A program made the position numbers and the translations under genes. This document shows positions 44,115 to 55,600 of a DNA stretch of 64,000 nucleotides, piece after piece. This stretch comes from Rugalucina vietnamica (lineage: Eukaryota > Mollusca > Bivalvia > Lucinida > Lucinidae), in assembly GCA_964017185.1 (NCBI GenBank), contig OZ024879.1:44151883-44215882 (forward strand), written 5' to 3'. Under the pieces are notes generated by a model. The model searched no databases. It had not been told where the DNA came from and saw only the letters and a list, made by a program, of their open reading frames with translations. Every line of letters begins with the position of its first letter. Position 1 is the first letter of the stretch.

Positions 44115-44703
44115 ACAAAACCGATTTTCGTATGAACGTAAGGAAAACATGCGCAAGGGACTATTTTTAGTCTTATAATGGACTTGACCCAGAATCTGTT
44201 ACCCATCATTTAGTATCATACGAAATCCGTGACAAAATTTTGTCACAGATTCTTTATGATACTTTTGATGCTTGAAAAAACAAAAGTCTGCAAAACAATT
44301 CCTTTGAAGATTCACATGCATGGAAAAGTGTAAGTTCATAGATAATCAGTTAAATTTCTAAAATGTTGATAAAATGTTTTGATGTGTTATGTATTTTGAT
44401 ATTCGTTTTCGATTTTTCTTGCTTAATTAACCATTATAAGGATTTAATCACCCATTAACTTTCAACATGTATATCACCATTGCTAAAATTGATCGAGAAC
44501 ACTTTCTAGCTCATATATACTATGTATGTGTGCTAAAAAGGTCATTTCTGGCATCAAAAACCTTAGAAATGCCGTATTTCATCACCTACCAATAGATGAG
44601 CAAAGAGAATCATAAAGAATCTGTAACGCTATCGTAAAGAATCAGTAGCTGATATCATAAAGAATCATCCCGCACTGTGACGGACCTAAACCCCTGTGAT
44701 GTT

Positions 44704-44880
44704 GCTTATAGGCTTAAGTAGCCGAAACCGCGGTATGGCCCATCCCCTTTCTCTTTAATATGTTCACTGCTCTTAAAGTTATATTTTTTTTCTATTTCTA
44801 GATGACATTATGTTTTGATGAAAAACGAACAAAAGTGCAATTTTTGATTTTATTTGTCATCTAAAGTACCTGGAATTTGA
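44704..44880 (+). repeat. continuation of the 400-bp tandem repeat
   Basis: Right-hand part of unit 2 after the 6,982-bp element. Confidence 0.7.
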
Positions 44881-44918
44881 GGTACCCGGTTACAGTTAAT
44901 CAGGCCATTTCACAAATT

Positions 44919-45132
44919 GAGTCACCACGTAAGAAAACCAGCAATCTGCATATGCGAAAACAAAGGCACAGATCACTGATCAGTGCCTTTGTTTTCGATA
45001 CACGGATAGTACACTTCCTCTTCTTCTTAAATATGAACATTCAAGCTTCCAGCCATCTTCTATGACTGTGCAGGCCAGTTTGTGTCAGACTTGTTCGGAA
45101 ACCACATTGCTGGTTTTTACACGAGGCGGCTC
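44919..45132 (+). mobile_element. MITE family 2, TSD AATT
   Basis: GAGTCACCACGTAAGAAAACC to GGTTTTTACACGAGGCGGCTC, flanked by AATT at 44915-44918 and 45133-45136. The hairpin is shortened to CAGATCACTGATCAG. Confidence 0.85.
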
Positions 45133-45195
45133 AATTGAAGAGCATGTAGTCCTAACCAGATGTTAAAGGGAAAGCGGCTGAAGGTACTGTTTTTA

Positions 45196-45332
45196 CCTTT
45201 TTACCAAAACTTGCCCATGCAATTTACAAAGATTTTATTCAGCTGTAAAATTGAAAATTTGTTGGAAAAATTGTGATATTTTTCTTATTTTTGCTCAAAA
45301 CATAGATTGTCGATACACGTTAGAACCGTCTC
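45196..45332 (-). mobile_element. MITE family 1, half element
   Basis: AAAACTTGCCCATGCAAT through ACATAGATTGTCGATACACG, broken at the hairpin centre (TTAGAACCG). Confidence 0.75.
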
Positions 45333-45343
45333 TACCAGAGAAA

Positions 45344-45793
45344 ATGCATAAAAACATTGAGAGATATGGTAATATTGGTGCTGATTTAAAGATGAACATG
45401 TATCTAAAGGAGGAAAAGAACAACGTTGAATCTGATGTCATCAAGAGAAACACACAGAGAAACGGAAAAGGTGTCACATACTCAGGAGCAAATTTTTATG
45501 ATACGGAAGATAGAAATGGAGAATATTCAATATCAAATACTTCAAAAACATTAAGTGAAGATAGTGGACTGACAGAAAAATTACAGTCACCCCAGGAAGG
45601 CATCAGGGCGACACGCGTACAGAATGGAATGAACATGCTAAATTCAATTCTTAAGAGGCAGACAAAACTTCAGAATTGTGAAACAGCTTTCTTTGACATT
45701 GATTCTATAAATGAACAATCAGTTAAAGCCTATATCAAGTTGCTCAGTATTTTATCAGTCAATAATAATCATTCTAACCAAACAGAATTATAA
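45344..45793 (+). CDS. hypothetical 149-residue ORF, possibly a terminal exon
   Basis: The frame stays open for 150 codons to TAA and continues upstream through the half MITE, where coding is unlikely. The product is hydrophilic, rich in Lys, Asn, Ser and Glu, with one C-terminal stretch (AYIKLLSILSV) that could form a short helix. No domain, signal peptide or transmembrane segment was recognised. TCTCTACCAG just before 45339 could be a splice acceptor formed at the MITE junction, making this a last exon. It is not repeated elsewhere in the window, unlike most ORFs here. A chance ORF or a transposon relic cannot be excluded. Confidence 0.35.
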   Translation: MHKNIERYGNIGADLKMNMYLKEEKNNVESDVIKRNTQRNGKGVTYSGANFYDTEDRNGEYSISNTSKTLSEDSGLTEKLQSPQEGIRATRVQNGMNMLNSILKRQTKLQNCETAFFDIDSINEQSVKAYIKLLSILSVNNNHSNQTEL

Positions 45794-45916
45794 GTTTTCG
45801 GGCAAAAACATAACAATGTAATTTTTAAATTATAATAACAAACATAGAACACTAACATTTGCATATTTAAATGTAACACTTACATTTCTTTATTCATTCA
45901 TTCATTTATCGTCATT

Positions 45917-48900
45917 TAGGCGATCACATAGTATATAGCAGAGGTGCACCATGCCGGGGATTTTTGTAGACATATATTTTCTGAAAGCCAGTACCCTAAG
46001 CTACTAAATGCCGCTTGTTAGCACTCTGACTGTTGGGGCTTTATCGTGCCAGAGCGTGTTACGTACGTTACCGATGTATGATTTTTTAAATTCAAGCTGC
46101 TAGGAGGATCACCAAAATTTATGACAATAAACACATATTTTACAACAACTTTACCTTTAAATGTGTAGCAGAGATGTTACCTAATCTAACAGGACCAAAT
46201 TCAATGATATTTAGATTTCATGACTACTGGTACAACAGAAGTAACGTAAATAACCCGTGTAATTTGGCATATACATCGTGTTTCGTTTCTTGTAGAATAT
46301 AGCAGAGACCAAGTACCAAAATACAATTTATATTATAGTTATCTACAGTCCTTGTCCTTTAAAATAACTTATAGTAGAGCTGTCTGTGACCTTCCATCAC
46401 TCCACAGATCCTAATTGTCTTTCCCTACCCCCATTTAAATATTATGCCCATTAATAAACATGTCCCAGCAGAAACAGAACAAAGACACTTCCTTTCCTGA
46501 ACAACATCCCAGTTTTCGAAATAAAACTTCCATAGGTATTAAAAGCACACGAAAAATCAACTACAGACCATGCTTCATGATAATGGTAATATACGCAATG
46601 TCACGGTAACGTATGTAACAATTTTATATTTTCACTATAGAATCATATACTTATGCAGATTATCATTTTTCTCTCACAGTTATTTCAATAAGGAAATTAA
46701 ATTTATTGATTATCTATCCTAAAAGGTATCAAAAGCAAACAAATTTATTTATTGCGGTTCTATTCTGCTAAAATACAAATTTATTAAAGCTTATTTGCGT
46801 ATTCATATTATTGTATAATTCTATTATGATCGTACACTCACGTCGCAGATTAACCGTTATAAAACTGAATGACTCGCAACAGATTGGTCAAATGCATTCA
46901 CTTCCATCTTAATGTTAATGATGGCCTGAGACGTCAGTCTACTGCGATCGGTATAATATGTCATACGTATCAAATGGACCATAAAGTGAAGGCTCTAAGA
47001 ACATTAAATTAGCTGAGTGAGCAGCTATTTCATTAAAGGTGACCATACAACTACCTGAACTTAACTGTTTCCGTGTGACTTCAAACATCGACAACTAAAC
47101 CTAAAACAAGTACAAGAAATACAACCTTGGGACGTTTGTGAAACAAAATAAAATTGTGTATTCATGTGGATTTGCTTATACGAGGGTCATTCAATAAGTA
47201 ATGCAATATTGACTATAATTTTTTGTATGAACACGTTATTAAAGTATGAGTTAGCTTTCTTGAAACATAAATTCAATTCGCCCTCTGCTAGACAGTTCAA
47301 CACCTAGTCACATGCTCGACTTCCTGTTGCCTAGCAACAATAGAACACTTTGTAAAGGCACTTGGCCACGACTCTTAAAACCGTTGCCATGGTGACAGGA
47401 AACCCAACATAAACATATTCACTTTATTTTCTTACACCGAACTTAAAATAGTTGCATTTGATTTTAAAGATAATGTAATCTGATTGATACATTTTAAATG
47501 ACACCCAATTAAAGTTGAAAAAATGACTAAATTTTCTCGATCGAAGGGTGAAAAATGGGGGTAGAGATACAATTTCTGCTTCAATTTGAGATCTAGTTTG
47601 TTAAATCGAATATTTATACGCCTATTTCTATCTGCCATTGACACTTTGTAAACTACTTGCTATAAAATGCAAATCTCAGATAACATTTTTCGTTGCCTAG
47701 CAACCAAAATCTATGGAAAATGTATAAAACCGAAATTGCATAGGTTCTGGCGTTGCTAAGCAACAGTTGACACGTGTGGGGCTGTATGAACATTGCAGTT
47801 GTGTAGAAATTTCTGGCTAAGGTGACATTACACAAACACGTATAAAGATAGCTATTTCAAATACCACCAAAGAAATACCAAGGCTTTATGTTTATTTATT
47901 TAGTTTTTGAAAAGTGGTTTTCGCGGCCACGACACCTTCGCTGCCATTCTATGGTTGCTAAGCAACATAAAGTGTATGGTCCTATTTAGTTGATGTTTAT
48001 TTTCCTGAATGCAGATTGAATCAAAGATTCAGAAATTAAAAACATTACTTCTTTCAGATAAAAATACACAAAAATACGCTACATATTGCATTACTTTTTG
48101 AATGACCTACGTACAATGCATTCATTCTTTCACAAAAAAACCGACAACTACACTACAGATACAGCCTGCTATATGTTTTCTTAGTATTAGTGCCTAATTG
48201 TCAATTTAGTTTTTTCCCACCTCGGTTTTTTGAGTGTGAAATTCTTTCTGATTGCGCCTTTTTCTGACCATTGTACTTGTACCTTTTAGGATCACAGGTA
48301 ACACAATTGAAACTACTCACTGACTGACAGACCATCTGATTACTGGCTGACCTCTCAGGTCTGAGTCTGTCCAAGAAAAGTGGTTGTCAAGCCATTTATG
48401 CATATTAGTCTCAATGGTTTAGTTGGGTGGTTATATTTGAAGCAATTTTGGAGTCATGACGTCCTAATTTTGGGTGTAAGTCCCATAAAATGGAGGCAAG
48501 TTCCCAACATGACCATAGCTGTTGACTGGAACGCTAAGCATCAATTCAAACAAACAAAGAAACTGTGGAGCAAAAGGAAACTGCCATATGAACCTCAGTG
48601 GACTGAGCAAGACACACAATAGGGTCTTGCCCCAGCCCAGCCTACTTAAACAATATTTCCACTCATGCCATATGAATATGTATGCAGCAGAAGTTTAAAC
48701 AAGATATTGAAGGTGCTATAGAATGGCCACACTTACAAATTCATCATCTTACGTGTAACATGTTTTGTCTTGTTCTCAGCGGCAGCTTATGACGTTGTTC
48801 AAAGGAGATGCGATCAAAGTTATAACCGCTAGTGTGACCATAGTACTTTCACCCATTAATATTATACATTGTCATGGAAACCGGAGTTCTGTTCTGATCT

Positions 48901-49510
48901 GGTTCTTCCTTATGCATTTAAACTGCAGAACCGTATCGGTCTAAATAAAATACATGTAGCTTGCGGTATCGCAGACAGTAAATGTGCAAAATGAAAAATT
49001 TTCGTGATAAAGAGGGCTAAATTAAGTGTTTTCTGTCCCATAACCATCATTGTTGCTTGTTACTGATTGTTTTAAAGTGATGGTTTGGATTAAATGTTTA
49101 CTTCATGTTAGATTGAGTAGATATAATATATTTCCTTTGTTGCCGTTTTTTGTTTTTGGCCGTTTTCTTGTAGAAAATTCACGGTAAAGAAAGTTTCGAA
49201 CAACCTAGTTCTCACTCCTGGGCTCGACACTATACCACTAGGTCACCACGCTCCCCACTGTGTATCTTGGTCCAGAATTAAGTAGTGACTTCAATATAGC
49301 ATTATCATCATTAGCAACCTAATTATGTTGGGTTTTGCAGATTTCATGCAAGTATCCATCTTTCACTAACCATCCAATGCATGTTAGGTGTATAACCAAT
49401 CAAAAGGAACACAACCTCAAGGAGTCGCGCTTAATGTTGTTCTCAATGAAGAAGAACGCTCACTTCTAACTTACCACATCGGTTCGGTATAATTATAATT
49501 TATAATTTCA
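45917..49510 (+). repeat. large inverted repeat, left arm
   Basis: Reverse-complement partner of 52300-53152 plus 58726-60823. Starts TAGGCGATCACATAG, then GGTGCACCATGCCGGGG. The arm includes palindromic GTTACGTACGTTAC motifs, repeat D (48170-48300), a SINE head at 49205-49258 and the intact TTAA site at 48646-48649. Its 933-bp excess over the other arm is the mariner-type MITE. Confidence 0.8.
47181..48111. mobile_element. mariner-type MITE, TSD TA, empty site in opposite arm
   Basis: CGAGGGTCATTCAATAAGTA at the left and TACTTTTTGAATGACCTACG at the right form terminal inverted repeats. TA flanks both sides (47179-47180, 48112-48113). The other arm at about 59261-59270 keeps the uninterrupted TTATAAAAT-type site. 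The TA duplication and TIR style point to Tc1/mariner. It is 931 bp with no transposase ORF. Confidence 0.85.
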
Positions 49511-52299
49511 CATTAAACAAAGTACATTTTGCCAACATTTTTCAGCAGTCACATTTAAGAAAACATGAAAGTTTCTTTTCTGTGCAATACAAAAAGGTAC
49601 AAGTGTAATACAAAACACATTATGGCCTCACATTACAATATCATGTAGTCCTGCAGAAAAAATACCAATTTAGAATGCAAAAGTTTTGACATATTAAAAG
49701 TAAATAAAGATATCTTGCTAATCCCACAAAAATCCACCATTTTTGTCGATCCCTTGGATTATGGTCAGAGGTTTGAATTAGCTATAGCACACTCACTCAA
49801 AAGCCTTGATGACACCAATCATGACGACAACAGACATATCAGCAAGGCTCATTTTTATGTTGCTTCAACAAATTTAGCCATATAGTGCCTTGTTACACAC
49901 CAGCTGTAAGTCTATGTCACATAACCATGGCTAAAGTTAACCAATCCACCTTCACATTTTGCTTGCATAAATATGGCGAAGATTGATTGTTCTATTGTAA
50001 TATTTAGTGAATTTCTTTTTGTTTTATGTCTTGCCGTTTAAATTTTTTTTTGTGCTGTTGGCGCCTTATGTATGTTTTCATAATTTTAGTTAAGGTAACT
50101 GAGTGGCCACCTATTGGGAAAATAGCTGCTCATTCGGCTTACGATATGTTTCATGGTATAAGTACCTGATTGTTAGTTTGGTTTTTTCCCACCTCGGTTT
50201 TTGGAGTTGGAATCTTTTTCTGATTGCGCCTTTTCCTGATCTTTGCCTTCTTGTACCTTTTCATGATTAATTGATTCAAATACTGATTAGAATATATAAT
50301 GATGACCAAAAAACACTGGAACCATTTTAGAGCCAAATCCTGAAATCTAAGATGTGATTCATTTTTGTTCAGATTTATAAGCGTTTAGGAATCTCAGCTC
50401 TTTTTGTATGAGTGGAAATGACTTTACTGCACTTACCGTTATCTGCATTACCATATAACAAGACACTAGGCGACATGCATTAAGGTGGCGTTGTGTTAGT
50501 ATTAAGCTTGTAACCATTAAAATAATGGCAAATTTAAACTGAAAATGCGTCATTGAATTGAGTTTTTCCGCCAATGACCCTTCAAGAAAGTATATTATGG
50601 ATTTTCAAATACGTATATGTCAAATACATGTATGTAGTCAAGCAAGAAGTTTCACTCAACGGGATACAGCTGCAAACAACGTCCAAACATTGCTGGTTAA
50701 ATAATTTGGACAGCAGACTTACTTGCAAACAATAAATTCATTATTTCGAAGCAAATCCTCACAACTTATTTCACCTCAGCCCTCTGTATGAAGGTAATTG
50801 TCTTACGGTATATTGCCGTTATCTACGTTACCAATGACAAACCACTCGGTAACAATCAATAAGATGTCATTGGTTTATGATAAGTTTAGTTTTAACTAGA
50901 ATGTATCGTTGAATTGTACTATTCCCCAGTGTCCTTTTGAGAATGACTTATTAAGATTTAGTTATACACGTTATATATATACTGGCAAGTGGAGACGACA
51001 CAAGTTTCAATGTATGACATGCAGCTGCAAACAAAGTACAAACTTTTTAGTGAACTAATTCGGATAAGAGACTTTATTTAAAAATATTTCCACACAATCA
51101 GTTTGTTTATTTGCGTTAGAAATTCGGTGTACTGTTAGTTCATATGGAACGTCACTGCATATTTTGTTACATACATTACCATACGTGGTACAATTAATTG
51201 TTCATAGAAAAGCATCTGTTTTAGCATATATTTCGTAGCTGCTAATCTGTGTGTTTGTTTTAACACTAAATTTCATACAAAATATACCAAATGTTGATTT
51301 TTATGGCGATTCTCATGAAATTGGCAACATGTAACGTACGTAACGCATTCAAAAGGCTGTTACTTCCAAACGCCCCAACGGCCAGAGTGCTAACAAGTGT
51401 CATTTTGAAGGGAATTGGATGAGCGTTTAGAAAATTATACCCTACAAAAATCCCCGGCATGGTGCACCAGGGTCTTTTGGCTCCTCAACGTCTAATTGTA
51501 TTTATTTTCATTTGCTTCGGGAGTGTCGTGGATTGGCCACGATTATTATGCATTTAATAGTTTAGAGTTGATTCTGGAGTTTCAGTAGCTTTTAGTATGT
51601 GCAAGATACACTTGCCAATTAAGTAACATTAATGTGAAGGTTAATTGACGTCAACGTCGTTGTTGACGTCATAAAACGTTAGCAACACTACAGTAGTTAT
51701 AGAGGAACAGTAAGTGCAGGATAACACAGAGGATTAACTGTAATTTACATTGATACACAGAGACATTGCATGGAGGGAAATTACAGTTAAAACAGGAAAC
51801 AGGGTGAACAATTACCAGGAGAAATAAACAAACAGTAGAACAGAGAAAGGGTACAAATTACAGTAAATATGGAAAGACACAGAAACATTATGGACACAAA
51901 TGAAGGAAAGTAACAAAATATTTTAGTAGTTTATGGAACAGTGTATTAACCTAATTATTTTCTATTGTGGCTTTGACAATATATATGTTCATTAAATATA
52001 AGAATGTGTTAGCTATCTTGTGCTTCGCCACAATTCTTAACCGATTATAAATTTCTGATTTCTCAGAATATCCTCGCTGATCTCAAAGTACTGCACTATG
52101 GATGATCTACGGGGATACTTTTAGGGCCGCCACACGGCACAACACCAGCTGCAGTAATAGCAAATAAAATTAAAACTGAGGTCCTTTAAGAGCAGTGAAC
52201 ACATTAATGAGAAAGGTGACTGCTGAAAACATGTTGGCAAAATGTACTTTGTTAGTGAAAATATAAAACATGTTGGCAAAATGTACTTTGTTAGTGAAA
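49511..52299. repeat. spacer of the large inverted repeat
   Basis: Contains repeat D at 50046-50270, tandem-like TTGCCGTTATCTACGTTACC segments, and at 51420-51470 a third copy of the CTACAAAAATCCCCGGCATG end that also bounds the outer arms. 52060-52200 carries a fragment related to the 37165 tandem repeat. No gene was recognised. Confidence 0.6.
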
Positions 52300-53152
52300 A
52301 TATAAATGATTATAATTATACCAAACCGATTAGATAAGACAGAGAGTGGCAGTGGTAAGTGAGCGTTCTTCTCCATTGAGAACAACATTAAGCGCAACTC
52401 CTTGAGGTTGTGTTCCTTTTGATTGGTTGTACACCTAACATGCATTGGATAATTAGTGAAAGATGGATACTTGCATGAAATCTGCAAAACCCAACATAAT
52501 ACGGTTGCCAATGATGATAATGCTATAATGTAGTCACTACTTAATTCTGAACCAAGATACACAGTGGTGAGCGTGGTGACCTAGTGGTACAGTGTCGAGC
52601 CCAGGAGTGAGAACTTGGTTGGTCGAAACTTTTTCTACAAGTATATGGCCAAAAGCAAAAACGACAACAAAGGAAATATAATATATCTACTCCATCTAAC
52701 ATCAAGTAAGAAATTAATCCAAACCATCACTTTAAAACAATCAGTAGCAGGCAACAATGGTGATTATGGGATAGAAAACACTTAATAGCTGCCCTCTTTA
52801 TCATTTTGCGCATTTACTGTCTGCGATACCGCAAGCTACATGTGCTTTGTTTAGTCTGTTCTGCAGTTTAAAACCAGATCAGAACAGAACTCCGGTTTCA
52901 ATGACAATGTATGATATTAATGGGTGAAAGTTCTATGGTCACTCTAGCGGTTATATCTTTGATCGCATCTCCTTTGAACTACGGCATAAGCCGCCCTTGA
53001 GAACAAGACAAAACATGTTACACATAAGATGGTGAATTTGTGTGGCCATTCTTTAGCACCTTCAATATCTTATTTAAATTACTGTAAGAAGTACATGTTC
53101 GTTTGTAAGTCAGGAATAAAATTCCCATTTCTGGCGTGTCTGGAAATATTGT
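52300..53152 (-). repeat. large inverted repeat, right arm, inner part
   Basis: Reverse complement of 48650-49510: shared CCTTTTGATTGGTTGTACACC, ACCTAGTGGTACAGTGTCGA (SINE head), TGCGATACCGCAAGCTACATG and CACCTTCAATATCTTATTTAA. Confidence 0.8.
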
Positions 53153-54234
53153 TTAAGGATGTATGACGGTCTTGTTTTCGAACTTCTGCGCACGTCACAT
53201 GACTTTTGGCACGCGCCTGTATACTGGTTACCGGCAGCCAAACGTTTGCCGAATCAATGAAACGGAAACCGGCTATGGATTTCCCAATGAGCCGCCATTT
53301 GCAATCTGACAATCGATACAAATTAGAATTCAGTTGAAAACGGATTATTTCCCCCATTTGAATGGTCATCAAAACACAGACTGTTAAATATTTGGAAATT
53401 GAATGGTATGTCATTGATTTGTTACAGTATTTTGCGCAAATTACGGTGTGTGTATGAGCTGAGTACTTTTCAAATGTCTTTTGTCACGTATTTTCGCTTA
53501 CGTTATTCAATGGAAGTTTCATCTTTACGAATGGCTAATTGCTGATCAATGCAATGTATCAAGTGAAATTGGACACGGCGTGTGTTAAGTGCTTATGATT
53601 ATTTACTCCAAGAGTGAGAGTGATGGGATTTCTACGGGAAACTCGAACTGTACAATTTCAGTCTATGATCTACTCAGACTACACTGTCCATACACTGTCT
53701 TTAGGAAACTACATTTTCTATATATACTTTCTATATATACTGCAGCACCCTCTCGCGAGGATTATGTGCAGGTACCTTGATATCTGGACAGAATTGTTTG
53801 AACTGATTCTTAACATCACAGTCAACAGCCAGGGTCATGTCAGGACACGCCTCAGAATATAACCACCTAACTAAGCCAGTAAGGCTTATATGTATGGCTG
53901 GTAAGACTTGAAACCACTTTTCCTTGGCAGGCCCAGACCGGAGTGGTTATGGAGTAATCAAGGCGGCCAGTCAGTAGCGAATAAGCTTTGTCTGGAGGCA
54001 CAAGCAGCCCATCTATTTCTTCAGGCCCCAACGGGTAGGGGTGTTTCAGAAAAAGGTGATTTTGAAAACACAGTTTCTGACAAATGTTGTTTGGACAGTA
54101 TGGGTAATAGTACCTGGAGCTCCCTGTTTCTATAGAGTTATAGATTATGCTGTTGCATAAAATGTTGCAGTTCAATATTGATTTTATACTTTGAACTAGA
54201 ACATGTATGTAGAATGGGTACAAAATTTCTAATA

Positions 54235-54420
54235 GCGGCTCCTGAGGCCTAGTGGTTAAGAGCACTGATATTTCATTACTGTCACCGGGCTTAATCATTC
54301 AATTACCTCATTGACATGTCTGGTGTGGGGCACATGTGAGACAAGCCAAGTAATGCCTGTGGGTGTGGCATGTGTTATTTTTCTTGGGGTTCTCGTGTTT
54401 TCGCCCCACCTACTGATTAA
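54235..54420 (+). repeat. tRNA-derived SINE
   Basis: GGCTCCTGAGGCCTAGTGGT (A-box region), a degraded B box and AACACATGTGAGACAAGCC-type tail shared with 42485-42680. Confidence 0.6.
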
Positions 54421-54429
54421 CACTCCCCA

Positions 54430-54719
54430 TACATCAGGAAAACATGTCTCTCCCCATACATCAGGAAAACATGTCTGTGAAATGTATACCCGCTTAAACC
54501 CCACTTTTATATAGTAAAACTGGGGTATGCAGGGATATACCTATTTTTCTTATTTTCATTCCAAAACAGATTGTGGGTACTCATTAGAACCAACTTTGGG
54601 AGGTGGTTCTAACATGTACCCACAATGTTTTGAACAAACATATTAAAATTATCAATTTTTTCTTAAGAATTTTCAAATTTTGATGCTGAAAACAATTCTC
54701 TGTATATTATTTTGTAATG
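54430..54719 (+). mobile_element. MITE family 1 with duplicated left end
   Basis: CATCAGGAAAACATGTCT occurs at 54433 and again at 54461 within a 29-bp direct duplication. The hairpin is eroded (GAACCAACTTTGGGAGGTGG) and the right end is TTTTGTAATG. Confidence 0.7.
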
Positions 54720-55089
54720 TATGAGCTGAAATTGTCTTGAATTTTGAAAAGGATGAAATTAAGCTGAATCCAAAGTATATCTTTAGAATGTGACACAGCC
54801 AGGTTTTAATATGAATACAAGTTGAATGTGTTGGAGCCATATATTATTTATTTTTCTGTTCAGTGAGCTATTTTTACTTCAGAAATTTCCTGTACAATAG
54901 TGAGGAGGTGAATAGCAAGCCAGATGAATCAACTGAACAGTTGCAGCATAATTGTACAATGAGGCAGCTAAGGTGAATAAAATTTAAAAACAGTAAAATT
55001 AACAACTATTGAATTTAATAATTGTTCCATTGAATATGTAGAGAAATAATAACATGCAGAGCAGCAAACCCATCTTGACAGAAATATTG

Positions 55090-55265
55090 TTATTGAGGCT
55101 TAACGTCCCAGTTGACAATTTTTCAGCCATGTCGGGATAGAGGAAACGCTCTTGGTTTAACCAGTACTGTAGGGAGTTAATGTGTCTTGCGCAAGGACAC
55201 AACACGACACCTGTGGGGATCGAACCCAGGACCCATTGATATGGAGTCCGAGGCTCTACCACTAT
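55090..55265 (-). repeat. tRNA-derived SINE, reverse
   Basis: GAGGCTTAACGTCCCAGTTG, CCAGTACTGTAGGGAGTTAA and GGGGATCGAACCCAGGACC (B box) mirror the SINE at 42690. Confidence 0.75.
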
Positions 55266-55533
55266 TCCAGGTATTAAAGCAAATTATTTCGCAACAAGAC
55301 AGAATAACCAATGCAGGCGAAAATAATTTGCAACATTGGGGAGTACATAACTGTCTAGGAACAACTGAAACCATGGGTTTGAATGCTTACTCTATGGTTA
55401 GTTGTTCCCACACAGTAACATCTATGTACATTAGTTGTTCTCAGTTGCATTGGTTGTCTCTCGATAACTGATGTGTCACAAGATTTGTCAGATTTTTGTG
55501 CATAAATCTCACTCTATTATAATTACAGCCAAA

Positions 55534-55600
55534 ATGAGTTGCAGCCATAACAGTATCACTGCGAATGGTGCTAGAGAAGAGGTCCAGCATTGGAGGACTG
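55534..55600 (+). CDS. candidate small two-exon gene, exon 1
   Basis: The acceptor CTATTATAATTACAG ends at 55528, ATG is at 55534, and a donor GTAATT follows 55600 in phase 1. It encodes 22 residues (start MSCSHNSITANG) plus one base. Joined to 56573-56673 the frame stays open and gives 55 residues. The exon may also be internal to a longer gene. No family was recognised. It lies inside the TTAA element, so a captured gene fragment is possible. Confidence 0.3.

Larger units (their letters stand above)
37717..44698. mobile_element. 6,982-bp Transib/RAG-like-ended DNA element, TSD ATGTT
   Basis: Perfect 5-bp duplication ATGTT at 37712-37716 and 44699-44703. The host tandem repeat resumes across it, and unit 1 gives the empty site. 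The left end reads CACAGTGTTTTAGGTCCGT, then a second CACAGTG. The right end, read inward, is CACAGGGGTTTAGGTCCGT, then CACAGTG. Similarity continues for about 90 bp through TGATTCTTTATGATATCAGC. Subterminal copies of GATTCTTTATGATA and variants lie in plus orientation at 37748-38265 and mainly in minus orientation at 43270-44660. There is no long ORF, so it is non-autonomous or has been filled by other repeats. CAC-start plus 5-bp duplication fits Transib; a CACTA- or Chapaev-like element is the alternative. Confidence 0.85.

Noticed and set aside
53079-53414. 111-residue minus-strand ORF
   Set aside because: Spans the border between the inverted-repeat arm and the end of the TTAA element, so it cannot be an ancestral gene.
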